Part shown: positions 1-9,821 of the stretch, piece after piece
Layout: each line of letters opens with the position of its first letter
Position numbering within the stretch: the first letter of the stretch is position 1
Source: Perilla frutescens
Taxonomy: Eukaryota; Streptophyta; Magnoliopsida; Lamiales; Lamiaceae
Reading direction: 5' to 3'
DNA length: 64,000 nucleotides
Assembly (NCBI GenBank): GCA_026008535.1
Contig: BRKX01000006.1
Coordinates: 36,258,664 to 36,322,663, forward strand
Notes under the pieces: generated by a model
Told to the model about the DNA's origin: nothing
What the model saw: only the letters and a program-made list of their open reading frames with translations
Database searches by the model: none
Translations under genes and position numbers: made by a program

Positions 1-1950
1 CCAGGGAGGATCTGGATTTGTCCATATTGCAGCCTTCAGAAAGAATGATACGTTCCATCATTAAGCTGCCATTTCTGGGACATCTGAAATATGCCTACCT
101 TATTAAAGGGGAGAAGCTGCCAAGAATCATCAATTCGGCACTGACTGTGTCCCAGAAAATAAGATTGGTGGACCTATTGAAGAAATACAAGGAAGCGATA
201 GGGTGGACACTGGCCAACATTAAAGGCATAAGCCCATCAGTGTGCATGCACCACATCATGCTGGAAGAAGGAGCCAAACCAGTGAGGGAGACTCAAAGAA
301 AGTTAAACCCCATCATGAAGAAAGTTATCTTGAAGGAAATCCTAAAGCTATTAGATTCGGGGATCATCTATTCCATCTCAGATAATGAATGGGTGAGTCC
401 CGTACATGTGGTGCCCAAGAAATCAAGAATCCAAGTGGTTGAGAATGAAAAGAAGGAGTTGGTGCAAACCCGTCTCCAAACTGGATGGAGAGTATGCATC
501 GACTATAGGAAACTCAATGCGCTCACAAGGAAAGACCATTTCCCCCTACCCTTCATCGATCAAATGTTGGAGTGGCTTGTGGGAAATCGTACTTTTGTTT
601 CCTAGATGGTTATTCCGGATACATGCAAATATATGCCGCGTAAGAGGATCAGGAGAAGACGACATTAACATGCCCCTTCAGTACTTTCACATACCGATGG
701 ATGCCTTTCAGCCTTTGTAACACACAAGGGACGTTCCAGAGATGCATGATGAGCATATTCTTGGATATGCTCGAATCTTGTATTGAGATCTTCATTGATG
801 ACTTCACCGTCTATGGGGACCATTTTGACCAATGCTTGGAGAATCTGGAGAGAGTATTGAAGAGATGCGTTGAAAAGGACCTCATGCTGAACTACGAAAA
901 GTGCCACTTCATGGTCTAGGAAGGGATCGTTCTAGGGTATGTCATTTCGGAAAGGGGAATTGAGGTGGACAAGGCAAAAGTAGACATCATTGCAAAATTG
1001 CCTTACCCCACCACGATGAAGCAAGTCCGAGCATTCCTTTGGCATGCAGGGTTTTATAGGAGATTCATCAAAGACTTCACCAAGATAGCTCAACCCCTCA
1101 CACGCTTGCTTCAGCAAGATGTAGTGTTTGAATTCATCGAGGAATGTAAGGAGGCATTTCATGATCTCCAAAGAAAACTGGTTTTATCACCAGTAATCCA
1201 ACCACCTGATTGGGGGATGCCATTCGAAGTAATGTGTAACGTAAGCGGGTATGCCGTGGGAGCAGTTCTAGGGTAGAAATGAGGTAAAGAAAGCTATGTC
1301 ATCTATTATGCCTCCAAAACACTGAATCCAACCTAATGCAACTATTCGACCACCGAAAAGGAGCTACTCGCGGTAGTATTTGCCTTTGAGAAGTTCAGAT
1401 GGTATCTCTTGGGAGCAAAGGTGATGGTGTTCATAGACCATTAGGCCTTGAAATACTTGCTGACAAAGAAGGAGTCAAAACCATGACTCATTAGATGGAT
1501 TCTACTCCTCCAGGAATTTGATCTGGAAATGAAGGACAAGACAGGAGCAGAGAACCTGGTGGCAGATCACTTAAGCCGCTTGATGATTGAAACCAATGAA
1601 GAGATAATGGAAACATTTCCGGACAAGCATCTGTATTGTATTGATGGCACAAAGAGTCAAGACCCGTGGTATGCGGACATCATCAACTATCTGGTAACCG
1701 AAAAATGTCCAATTGGCATGAGCGACTATCAGAAGAAGAAACTGGCCAGGGAAAGTAGGTTCTACTTATGGGAAAAACCAACTCTTTGGAAGATAGGAGC
1801 AGACCAGGTCATAAGCCGTTGTGTGCCAGAACATGAGGGAAGAAGCATCCTCAAATTCTGCTACATGGATGTATGCGGCAGACATTTTGGTCCAAGAAAG
1901 AACCGCCTGAAAAATCCTAGATCGAGGTTTCTCGCTGCAGGAAGAAGGCC
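1..1950 (+). pseudogene. Element A: decayed Ty3/gypsy pol (RT, RNase H, integrase N-terminus)
   Basis: Remnant polyprotein of an Athila/Tat-type gypsy element. The first RT block ends near 605 with the typical YRKLN and DHFPLPFIDQML motifs. After a frameshift RT continues to about 1276, with the catalytic FIDD at 791-802. In-frame stops occur at about 917-919 and 1274-1276. RNase H follows (about 1285-1560), ending in the ADHLSRL motif at about 1563-1583. The integrase zinc-finger region reaches the CGRHFG motif near 1875-1890 and then stops being recognisable at about 1925; the DDE core is missing. Gag and protease lie left of the window. The lineage call rests on motif similarity. The many lesions mean the gene is dead. 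Confidence 0.85.
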
Positions 1951-2093
1951 GTGAGTGAAACCCCGACAAAAACCCCTCTCCAATCAATGACCCCGTCTAT
2001 CAGAATTGGAAGCCCAACATCCGCAACTGAAGTGAAGTTTCTCTCAATGTTCAACCGATCACTGCCATACCAGAATAAAAAAAACCTCCAGTG
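1951..2093 (+). other. Element A: junction between integrase remnant and 3' ORF
   Basis: Short stretch without a recognisable domain. An integrase core of several hundred codons would be expected between the zinc finger that ends near 1925 and the 3' ORF beginning at 2094. Its absence points to an internal deletion in A. The stretch has stops in the pol frame and no clear promoter motif. Confidence 0.5.
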
Positions 2094-2245
2094 ATGGAGA
2101 AAAGGAAAGTACCGGTGAAAGTACCAAAAAATCCACCGGCCAAGAAGGCTAAGGGCACAAAGGCCGACTCAGGCGCACTAGAGAAACAAATCTTCGAAGC
2201 CCTGGCCCAGGAAATGCAGAAGGAACCACAACTAGAGTTGGTGAC
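2094..2245 (+). pseudogene. Element A: N-terminal part of env-like 3' ORF (split by element D)
   Basis: The frame begins at ATG 2094 with a lysine- and proline-rich segment (KVPVKVPKNPPAKKAKGTKA) that looks like a basic nuclear-localisation cluster. It is cut at 2245 by the insertion of D. The other half resumes after the duplicated GTGAC at 9827. No signal peptide or hydrophobic segment is visible in this part. The function is unknown. Confidence 0.6.
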
Positions 2246-3827
2246 TGATGAGTCCATTTATTTCGTATTTTTCTAGACATTTTAGTCGCTCTAAATGTCC
2301 TTTTTAGTGTCTTTATGTCGGAAAAGAACCAAAAAAGTGGTTTGGGCATTCTGAGAGTCGAATCTGGCGAAAGAGGCGTTTTGGCCTTCAAATAAACTAA
2401 AATGGATGAAATGGGCATATCAGATAAAAATCAACCTAAGCAGAAGATGTCGTGCCCACAGTACTCGCGCAGATTCAGAGAAGGCAGTGAAGAGGGCATT
2501 CCCGGAAAAAGTGGGATTCTGTTGAAAGCAGATAAAATTTGGCGCTGGAGCTTTATCAGAATTGAAATCTAAATAGAAGAAGGAGAGTTTGTTCGTAGAT
2601 GGACTCTTGGGCAACAATTTGGAAGATAAGGATGAGATTCCTTAAATATAGGGATTCATCCAACAGATAAGGAAGTTTCCTTATCCAGTCAGAGTCTAGT
2701 GGGCATAGGAGATCCAGCAGATAAGGAAGTTTCCTTATCCAGTCAGAGTCCAGCGGGGCACAGCAATCCGGCAGTTATGGAAGTTTCCCCTTTTTGGGGG
2801 ATTTTTATTTGATCTTTTGTACTCTTTTAAATACTAGTTTGATAGTTAGAAAAGAAGAACTTCGTACCCTATTATTTTCTGCACTTTTATTTTCGCAATT
2901 AGTTTAGGTTAGACGCTGCTTCGGCAGCAAGACAACCTGGGGCCTTATGCCCACAAGGATTAGGATTTATATTTAATATTGTTTACGTTCGGCGTTGGAG
3001 TTGGATGAGTTTTCATTCAATTCCAGTAAGTTTTTATTATTTATCATGTCTTTATTTTATGTCTTTATAATTCCATCTAGCATGAGTAGCTAGATTTATA
3101 TTCCGGGTTGAACAAAGATGAAGATTTAACACACACTTAAAACTGGTGAGGCTGTGTGGGCATTTCACTCTATGAATGAGTTTCTGCCAGGTTTTGTTCC
3201 AATGCTAGAAAAAAGCGTGTTTAATATGACTAATGTGGCTGATCACTCTTTAGTCGTAATGGGCATTCTAGGGCTAAAAGAATTAATGAATCGTGACTGT
3301 GTGTTAATTCAATAGTAGCTGAGAACTTGGTGGGTTGTTGTGGGCACACAAGGAATCAGTAAACACAACAAACTTAGGTTTGTCTAGAGGCACAATGCTT
3401 CATATCATTTACATCTCTTAGGGGAACCGGGAGGTGGGTGGTTTGTTAGGGATTTAATTGACGAGGAATCACTTTCAAATCTAAACCTAAAGGATGAATG
3501 AGGAGATGCAGTGAGGAATCCGATCTCCATAACTGGGTGATTCAGTCATACAGAAAAATCAGTGTGCCCATGATCGAGTGAGTGTGAGTTAAATTGGAAT
3601 CTATTTCAATCCCGGAACCTTTTGTTATTTGATATTCTTTTTAGTTTATTTTTGCAGATTTACTTTCAGTACAGTGACAACACAAAACCCCCCTTTTTTG
3701 ATTGGTACCTCGAAGGTGAAATCACATCAGCCCTCTGTGGGATCGACCCTTACTCATAGCTAGCTACGCTCGCTGTGGACACATGAGCAATACAAATTCA
3801 TTTTGAGCGCGAAACGACCGCGCGTCA
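2246..3827 (+). repeat. Element D 5' LTR
   Basis: Begins TGATGAGTCC and ends GCGCGTCA (TG...CA). It matches 8244-9821 over its whole length, with scattered substitutions and a 4-bp difference near 2730. A TATA-like TTTTAAATAC lies near 2825-2834. The LTR carries about eleven copies of GGGCAY or its complement, where one or two would be expected. Confidence 0.95.
2660..2792 (+). repeat. 54-bp tandem repeat with palindrome in the D LTR
   Basis: Two full units and one partial unit at 54-bp spacing; CAGATAAGG recurs at about 2664 and 2718, and a diverged third start lies at about 2772. The two full units contain the inverted repeat ATAAGGAA-gt-TTCCTTAT. In the 3' LTR the second palindrome has lost four bases, which largely explains the LTR length difference. 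These could be LTR enhancer modules. Confidence 0.8.
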
Positions 3828-3831
3828 AAAT

Positions 3832-3849
3832 TGACGCCATTGCCGGGGA
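3832..3849 (+). promoter_or_regulatory. Element D primer-binding site (tRNA-Asp type)
   Basis: TGACGCCATTGCCGGGGA lies four bases after the 5' LTR. It matches the complement of the plant tRNA-Asp 3' end at all but two positions. This primer is typical of the Athila/Tat branch. Confidence 0.85.
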
Positions 3850-3860
3850 GCTGATTTCCA

Positions 3861-5465
3861 GTGATTTTACATTCCAAGCTTGTGTGCCTGGAAGTTGATG
3901 CCCAGGAGATAGAGAAAACTTCGAGGAAGAATAGAGCAGCAGCGAAGAGGGCACGCCGAGCCGCGAACAGACCTCGTGAGTCCACACCACCACCAGAAGA
4001 TCGAGAAGAAGCAGGGCACGAGGAGGAAGAACAATTTGAGAACGGCCACGCTCATAATATGGCCGCTGAAGGAAGAACTTTGAGACAGTTAGTCTTTCCG
4101 ACTAACATGAATCTTCGCCCAATGGGCATTACGATCCCAGCAGTCACGCAGACATGGGATCTGCAAGCAAGCTTCATCCAAATCTTGCCTAAATTTCATG
4201 GGATGACTGGAGAGGACCCTCAAAGGCATTTGCAAGATTTCGAGATGGTTTGCCAAACTCAACCATCAGATCATGGAAGGGAAGAATATGTTCGACTGGT
4301 CTCGTTCCTTTTCACTCTTCAAGATGGGGCACGGGACTGGTTGTACACTCTGCAGACTTGTAGCGTGACCACATGGGGGGAACTTCAACAAAAAATTTTG
4401 GAGAAGTATTTTCCAGCTTCCAGAGTACAGGAGATGAGAAGAAGGATCGGAAGTCTGAAAATGGGCACGAACGAGAGTTTCTATGATTACTGGGACCGTT
4501 TCCAGAATATTCTGGCGAAATGCCCACAGCACCAGATAACTGATCATGATCTGATCCAACACTTTGTTGGAGGTTTGAAGCCACATGAGAGGACGATTGT
4601 TAATGCATCTTGTGGGGGGTCCATATTGAATAAGCGACCAACTGAAGCCTTTAGAATTCTGACCGAGATGGCTGAAGACAACCGAGATTTTAGTGGAGAG
4701 GGCACAAGAAGCATAAGTGCATTTGGGAAATTATCCAATGATGAGAGCATGATTGAAAAGCTATGTGAACGAATTGGAAAGGCTGTTACAGTAGCAATCA
4801 CAAGAAGAAATCCCAGACCATGTGGGTTGTTTAAAAGTGTGCTTCATTTTACCGCAGAATGCCCAATGTAGGAGGAGATACAAAAAGTTAATGATGTGGA
4901 AGGGCACAGCAACCATCAGTGGAGATATGATCCTCACTCTGAAACATTCAATTCAGGTTGGCGAGACCATGATGATTTCAGATGGAGAAGGTTTGAAGAT
5001 GCTCCACCCATGCGACCTCCACCACCCGAGGAAAAAATGAGATCGAGGTTGGAAGATTTAGTCCAAGCCTGGGCAGAAGAAAACGTGAAGGCTGTGCAAG
5101 AGAATGAAAAATTTAAGCAAGAGAGAAGAGCGGAATTTGCACATATGAGCAAACAAATTGCTCAATTAGCCCAAACGGTTCACAGATTGGAAGTAAAAAT
5201 TGGTAAACTTCCAACTCAAGTGGAGAAACCTCATGAACAAGTTAATGCTGTAACCTTGAAGAGTGGGAAGGATTTACTGGAAGTGGTTTGTTCAGCCGAA
5301 ATGGAAAATGATGTGCCCACAATGAGAGAACAATCATCGGAGAATGGGGCACAAGAAGTCAGTCAGCCTACTCTGGAGCCCATTCGAGAGAAACTGAAAA
5401 TTGCAAGAAAACCTCATTTTCCAAGTAGATTGGCACAAAATAGGAAGGAAGAAGAGATGGGGTAG
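3861..5465 (+). pseudogene. Element D gag (frameshifted)
   Basis: Gag polyprotein of Athila type. The open frame runs from just after the primer site to 4871; the first in-frame ATG is at 4059, so the true start is uncertain. An acidic and arginine-rich N-terminus precedes the retrotransposon gag domain (about 4100-4700). This is followed by a degenerate zinc-knuckle-like CGLFKSVLHFTAECP near 4825-4870 and a stop at 4869-4871. A second frame (4896-5465) continues with a coiled-coil-like stretch and a C-terminal tail to a stop at 5463-5465. Gag would form the particle and bind RNA. The codons are unusually rich in GGGCAY words. Confidence 0.85.
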
Positions 5466-5974
5466 ATGCTGAAAGTCTTCACTAAGGTGGAAATCAACAT
5501 TCCACTAATTGAAGCCATTAAACAAGTTCCGCGGTATGCCCATTTTCTGAAAAAGTTGTGTACCAGAAAGATACGGTTTAAGGATGATGCTAAGTTCCTT
5601 GTGGGAGAGAATGTGTCAGCTGTAATTCAGAAGAAGATGCTAAAAAAGTGTGATGATCCAGGCATGTTCACAATACCGTGCATCATTGGAGAAAAAAAGT
5701 CGAAAAGGCCATGCTGGATTTGGGGGCATCAATAAATGTCATGCCCCTGCCAACTTTTAATGAATTGAAGTTGGGACCTCTGCAGCCAACTCGTGTGGTC
5801 ATTCAGTTAGCAGACAGGTCGAATGTATATCCAGAGGGGCTGATCGAAGATGTGCAAGTTAAAGTGGACGAGATGATATTCCCAGTAGATTTCTATGTGC
5901 TTGATATGGGCACAACAACGAGATCATCAATTCTTTTGTTGGGGAGACCTTTGACAACATTTTCGAAGCCATGA
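5466..5974 (+). pseudogene. Element D aspartic protease region (frameshifted)
   Basis: Continuation of the polyprotein into the aspartic protease. The first frame stops near 5735. The overlapping frame from about 5690 carries the active-site motif DLGASINVMP (about 5707-5740), the Athila-type version of D-T/S-G-A, and a later LLLGRP that matches the C-terminal protease flap. An indel near 5690 breaks the protein. The recognisable protease ends at about 5970, just where RT would normally follow. Confidence 0.8.
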
Positions 5975-6666
5975 AGCACCCACCTGATACGGAAAATGTG
6001 AATTTTGTGGATCTCTTCGATGCACCATCCCAGCCTACTCTCTCAATGATGAGCAATCGAGAACCTCTGGAAAGGGCATTACAGGAAGGACTAACTGATC
6101 AAGATGCCCTTGATGAAGATGATGAAATTCAAGATGCAGTTAAGATGCTTCATTCACTTAAGGAGATGCCACCTGGAGTAGTGAATTACAATGTGCCCAC
6201 AAGAAGTGATAGTGACAGAATGCTACCTTCTACTATGCCAACACTGAAGTGGGAACACAAGCCACCATGGGGCATTCCAAAGCTTAATGGAGAGCAAGTT
6301 GGGCACGATAAAAAGTTCCAGACTGAAAAAGTAGAAGAAACGGGCATGAAAGTCAATGATGATGATATTCTTTATGAAGAAAGAATGAAAGGACTCCATG
6401 ATCAGGTTGTTAAATGGAAAATGTTCACTCCGGGACAACAAGTATTGCTTTATCATTCAAGATTCAAGGTCATGGGAGGAAGTCCAAAGACAAAATGGGT
6501 CGAGCCATTTGAAGTGCATGCTGAATTTCCTAATGAGCTAGTAGAAGTGAAAAATCTGAAAACAGGAAGGCATTTCAAAGTAAATGGGCACAGACTGAAA
6601 CTTTACCTAGGGCACAGCGACCGTGAAGAAAGAGCAGTATGGCTCGCAGAGCCCAGTAGTATCTGA
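5975..6666 (+). pseudogene. Element D linker fused to integrase C-terminal tail
   Basis: Open frame to the stop at 6664-6666. The first part (to about 6330) is an acidic linker with no domain I recognise. The rest (about 6360-6640) matches the C-terminal end of a gypsy integrase: a basic region, then a GQQVLLYHSRFKVMGG segment corresponding to the usual VLL(F/Y)NSRL..FPGKLK, then the HFKVNGHRLKLY ending. RT, RNase H and the integrase core are absent. This is a clean fusion of protease side to integrase tail, so the deletion was probably made once and inherited by a non-autonomous family. Other D-family copies would test that. Confidence 0.75.
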
Positions 6667-6820
6667 ACAGAGGAGTGTCGTGCCCACGACAGTAACTAGG
6701 GCGTTACCGGGAGGCAACCCAGGTTTTTTTTAGTTTATTTTATTTTTCAGTAATTTTAATTTTTTTTCTGATTTATCAAACTAGATTTGGAGAGTTTTCT
6801 AGTATCTGCCTGAAAAAAAA

Positions 6821-7105
6821 ATGCAAGAAGCAGTTGAGGATGAGAAGAGAAACTTGTTCATTTTGTGCCGAGGGCATACCCTTCGAGCATTCTGTTTTCA
6901 GTTTCTACAGGAATAAGCAGGAAGACACCAGGAGAAAGGGGCACAACAAGAAGTGATTGCTGCCCGAATGACCATGAGGAAGCTGGATAGCATTGAGAAT
7001 GCCCTGTATCAGATTTTGGATGCCTGCTTGAGCAAGTTTGAGCAAACTCTCACTGCATATTTCAAACATGTTGGGTTCACTTACTCGGCAGCCGCCCTGA
7101 ACTAA
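6821..7105 (+). pseudogene. Element D: remnant of 3' ORF C-terminus
   Basis: Frame from ATG 6821 with one in-frame stop (at about 6913-6915), ending at TAA 7103-7105. The last 50 codons read as an amphipathic helix (around RKLDSIENALYQILDACLSK). This resembles in position and character the coiled-coil-like end of element A's 3' ORF at about 11,370-11,455. I infer that D once carried the same extra gene and keeps only its tail. Confidence 0.5.
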
Positions 7106-7193
7106 CCTGGTTCAATTCCTTTTCTTTAGATTTTATGTTCTTTCATTTTCAATCTTTAGGTGTCGTCCTTATTCTACCCACTTTGCCTCAAGC

Positions 7194-7211
7194 AAAGTGT
7201 GTGGGTGGGGG
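7194..7211 (+). promoter_or_regulatory. Element D internal purine-rich tract (second PPT-like site)
   Basis: AAGTGTGTGGGTGGGGG sits about 1.04 kb upstream of the true LTR-adjacent tract at 8231-8243 and resembles it closely. Element A has an equivalent pair (11,607 and 12,658) with almost the same spacing. Confidence 0.5.
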
Positions 7212-8230
7212 CATTAGTTTCTGGTTGTTAATGTTGATAAATTGCTAATCGAGTCAGTATGCCCACACTAAAAGCAGGAATGATGAATGAACTGAGCATT
7301 AACCTGGTGAGATTTGAGCCTGTGCTGTTATGGCCATTTTACAGCATTCTCTTTTCATGTGTGTATATTCTGTGCTTAGAATTTCTAGAACTTGCTTTTG
7401 CTCTACTTTAAAATCAGAAAGTTTTAAATGCATGTGTAGATGATTTAGGCATTTTCTTGCTTGAGCCCACTAAGCCAAATAAAAACCAACCTTTGACACA
7501 ACTTTGCAGCCCTTTTGAGCCAATAAAATGCCCTGGCAGTTTTGTTGATTTACCTCACTATATAAAGTCAGGGCATTACAAAAACCAGAAGTAGAAGGAG
7601 TCTCTGGATGGTTTTGAAGAAATTGAAATTGCAAGAAAAAAAAGGGAACGAAAAAAAAAGAGAAAAAGAAAAAAAAAGAAAGAAAAAAAAAAGAAAAAAA
7701 GTATTCCCCTAGTCTGAATGTTCAGAATGCCCACACTATCGAAAAATTCATAATCTGAACAGTGAATGAGGGCATGAGGAATTAAGAAAAAAGTTGGTGG
7801 TATGTCTAGTGAACACTTCTGTGAGTTTTAGCCCAGTATCTATAGAACCCCACCTTACCTAAAGAGCCCCATTACAGCCCATAAAAGTCCTTTTGATACG
7901 TATGCAATTTTTCCACTTAATGAAATTGAAGAAAGAGCACTAGCAAGCTTATGGAATGAATAAGTATGGAATGACTTAATTTGAGTGTAAACACTAAGCC
8001 TAAACACTGTGTGAAGAGAGTGTGGGAGGAACTTTACGCTCAATTCAATTTTGACTTGCTAGGGTATGCTGATTACGCAATTAATTGGAAAAATTGGTAG
8101 TTGAAACGCTGTGCCCACACGGATTAACAGGTTGCATGTTTTGTTTCTTTCGTGTCTGCTTCTTTTCCTTTCCCTTTTGTTTTTCTTTTCTGGGTTCTTC
8201 GTACCCCATGCTTGAGGATAATCATGACTA
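7212..8230 (+). other. Element D long 3' noncoding region
   Basis: About 1 kb without coding capacity between two purine-rich tracts. It contains an A/G-only tract at about 7630-7705. It shares short blocks with the corresponding region of element A (around 11,621-12,657), for example the CCCCATTAYARCCC...CCTTTTGAT block (about 7867 and 12,321) and CTTGAGGA just before the final tract. Conservation between two families suggests a function in replication or packaging. Confidence 0.6.
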
Positions 8231-8243
8231 AAGTGTGTGGGTA
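8231..8243 (+). promoter_or_regulatory. Element D polypurine tract
   Basis: AAGTGTGTGGGTA directly precedes the 3' LTR start TGATGAGTCC. Its position and sequence fit the plus-strand primer site of Athila/Tat elements, where a cttgagga...aagtgtgggg block is usual. Confidence 0.8.
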
Positions 8244-9821
8244 TGATGAGTCCATTTATTTCGCATTTTTCTAGGCATTTTACTCGCTCTAAATGTCCTT
8301 TTTAGTGTCTTTATGTCGGAAAAGAACCAAGAAAGTAGTTTGGGCATTCTGAGAGTCGAATCTGGCGAAAGAGGCGTTTTGGCCTTCAAATAAACTAAAA
8401 TGGATGAAATGGGCATATCAGATAAAAATCAACCTAAGCAGAAGATGTCGTGCCCACAGTACTCGCGCAGATTCAGAGAAGGCAGTGAAGAGGGCATTCC
8501 CGAAAAAAGCGGGATTCTGTTGAAAGCAGATAAAATTTGGCGCTGGAGCTTTATCAGAATTGAAATCTGAATAGAAGAAGGAGAGTTTGTTCGTAGATGG
8601 ACTCTTGGGCAACAATTTGGAAGATAAGGATGAGATTCCTTAAATATAGGGATTCATCCAACAGATAAGGAAGTTTCCTTATCCAGTCAGAGTCTAGTGG
8701 GCATAGGAGATCCAGCAGATAAGGAAGCTTATCCAGTCAGAGTCCAGCGGGGCACAGCAATCCGGCAGATATGGAAGTTTCCCCTTTTTGGGGGATTTTT
8801 ATTTGATCTTTTGTACTCTTTTAAATACTAGTTTGATAGTTAGAAAAGAAGAACTTCGTACCCTATTATTTTCTGCACTTTTATTTTTGCAATTAGTTTA
8901 GGTTAGACGTTGCTTCGACAGCAAGACAACCTGGGGCCTTATGCCCACAGGGATTAGGATTTATATTTAATATTGTTTACGTTCGGTGTTGGAGTTGGAC
9001 GAGTTTTCATTCAATTCCAGTAAGTTTTTATTATTTATCATGTCTTTATTTTATGTCTTTATAATTCCATCTAGCATGAGTAGCTAGATTTATATTCCGG
9101 GTTAAACAAAGATGAAGATTTAACACACACTTAAAACTGGTGAGGCCGTGTGGGCATTTCAGTGTACGAATGAGTTTCTGCCAGGTTTTGTTCCAATGCT
9201 AGAAAAAAGCGTGTTTAATATGACTAATGTGGCTGATCACTCTTTAGTCGTAATGGGCATTCTAGGACTAAAAGAATTAATGAATCGTGACTGTGTGTTA
9301 ATTCAATAGTAGCTGGGAACTTGATGGGTTGTTGTGGGCACACGAGGAATCAGTAAACACAACAAACTTAGGTTCGTCTAGAGGCACAATGCTTCATATC
9401 ATTTACATCTCTTAGGGGAACCGGGAGGTGGGTGGTATGTTAGGGATTTAATTGACGAGGAATCACTTTCAAATCTAAACCGAAAGGACGAATGAGGAGA
9501 TGTAGTGAGGAATCCGATCTCCATAACTGGGTGATTCAGTCATACAGGAAAATCAGTGTGCCCATGATCGAGTGAGTGTGAGTTAAATTGTAATCTAGTT
9601 CAATCCCGGAACCTTTTGTTATTTGATATTCTTTTTAGTTTATTTTTGCAGATTTACTTTCAGTACAGTGACAATACAAAACCCCCCTTTTTTGATTGGT
9701 GACTCGAAGGTGAAATCACATCAGCTCTCTGTGGGATCGACCCTTACTTATAGCTAGCTACGCTCGCTGTGGGCACAGGAGCAATACAAATTCATTTTGA
9801 GCGCGAAACGACCGTGCGTCA
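8244..9821 (+). repeat. Element D 3' LTR
   Basis: Direct copy of 2246-3827, ending GTGCGTCA and followed by the target duplication GTGAC. It differs by scattered substitutions and a 4-bp deletion in the second palindrome unit. Confidence 0.95.

Larger units (their letters stand above)
2246..9821 (+). mobile_element. Element D: Athila-like gypsy deletion derivative with two LTRs
   Basis: Complete insertion of 7,576 bp. It has direct LTRs of 1,582 and 1,578 bp and is flanked by the 5-bp duplication GTGAC (2241-2245 and 9822-9826). A tRNA-Asp-type primer site follows the 5' LTR and a purine-rich tract precedes the 3' LTR. Internally there is gag, a protease and the C-terminal tail of integrase, but no reverse transcriptase, RNase H or integrase core. 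It therefore must have been mobilised by another element's proteins, or lost those domains after insertion. The LTRs are very similar, suggesting a fairly recent insertion. The same family supplies the solo LTR at 15,547-17,162. Confidence 0.95.

Noticed and set aside
2149..2418. Small minus-strand frames crossing the D LTR start, repeated near 8228-8416
   Set aside because: They lie in LTR sequence, recur only because the LTR is duplicated, and match no protein type I know.
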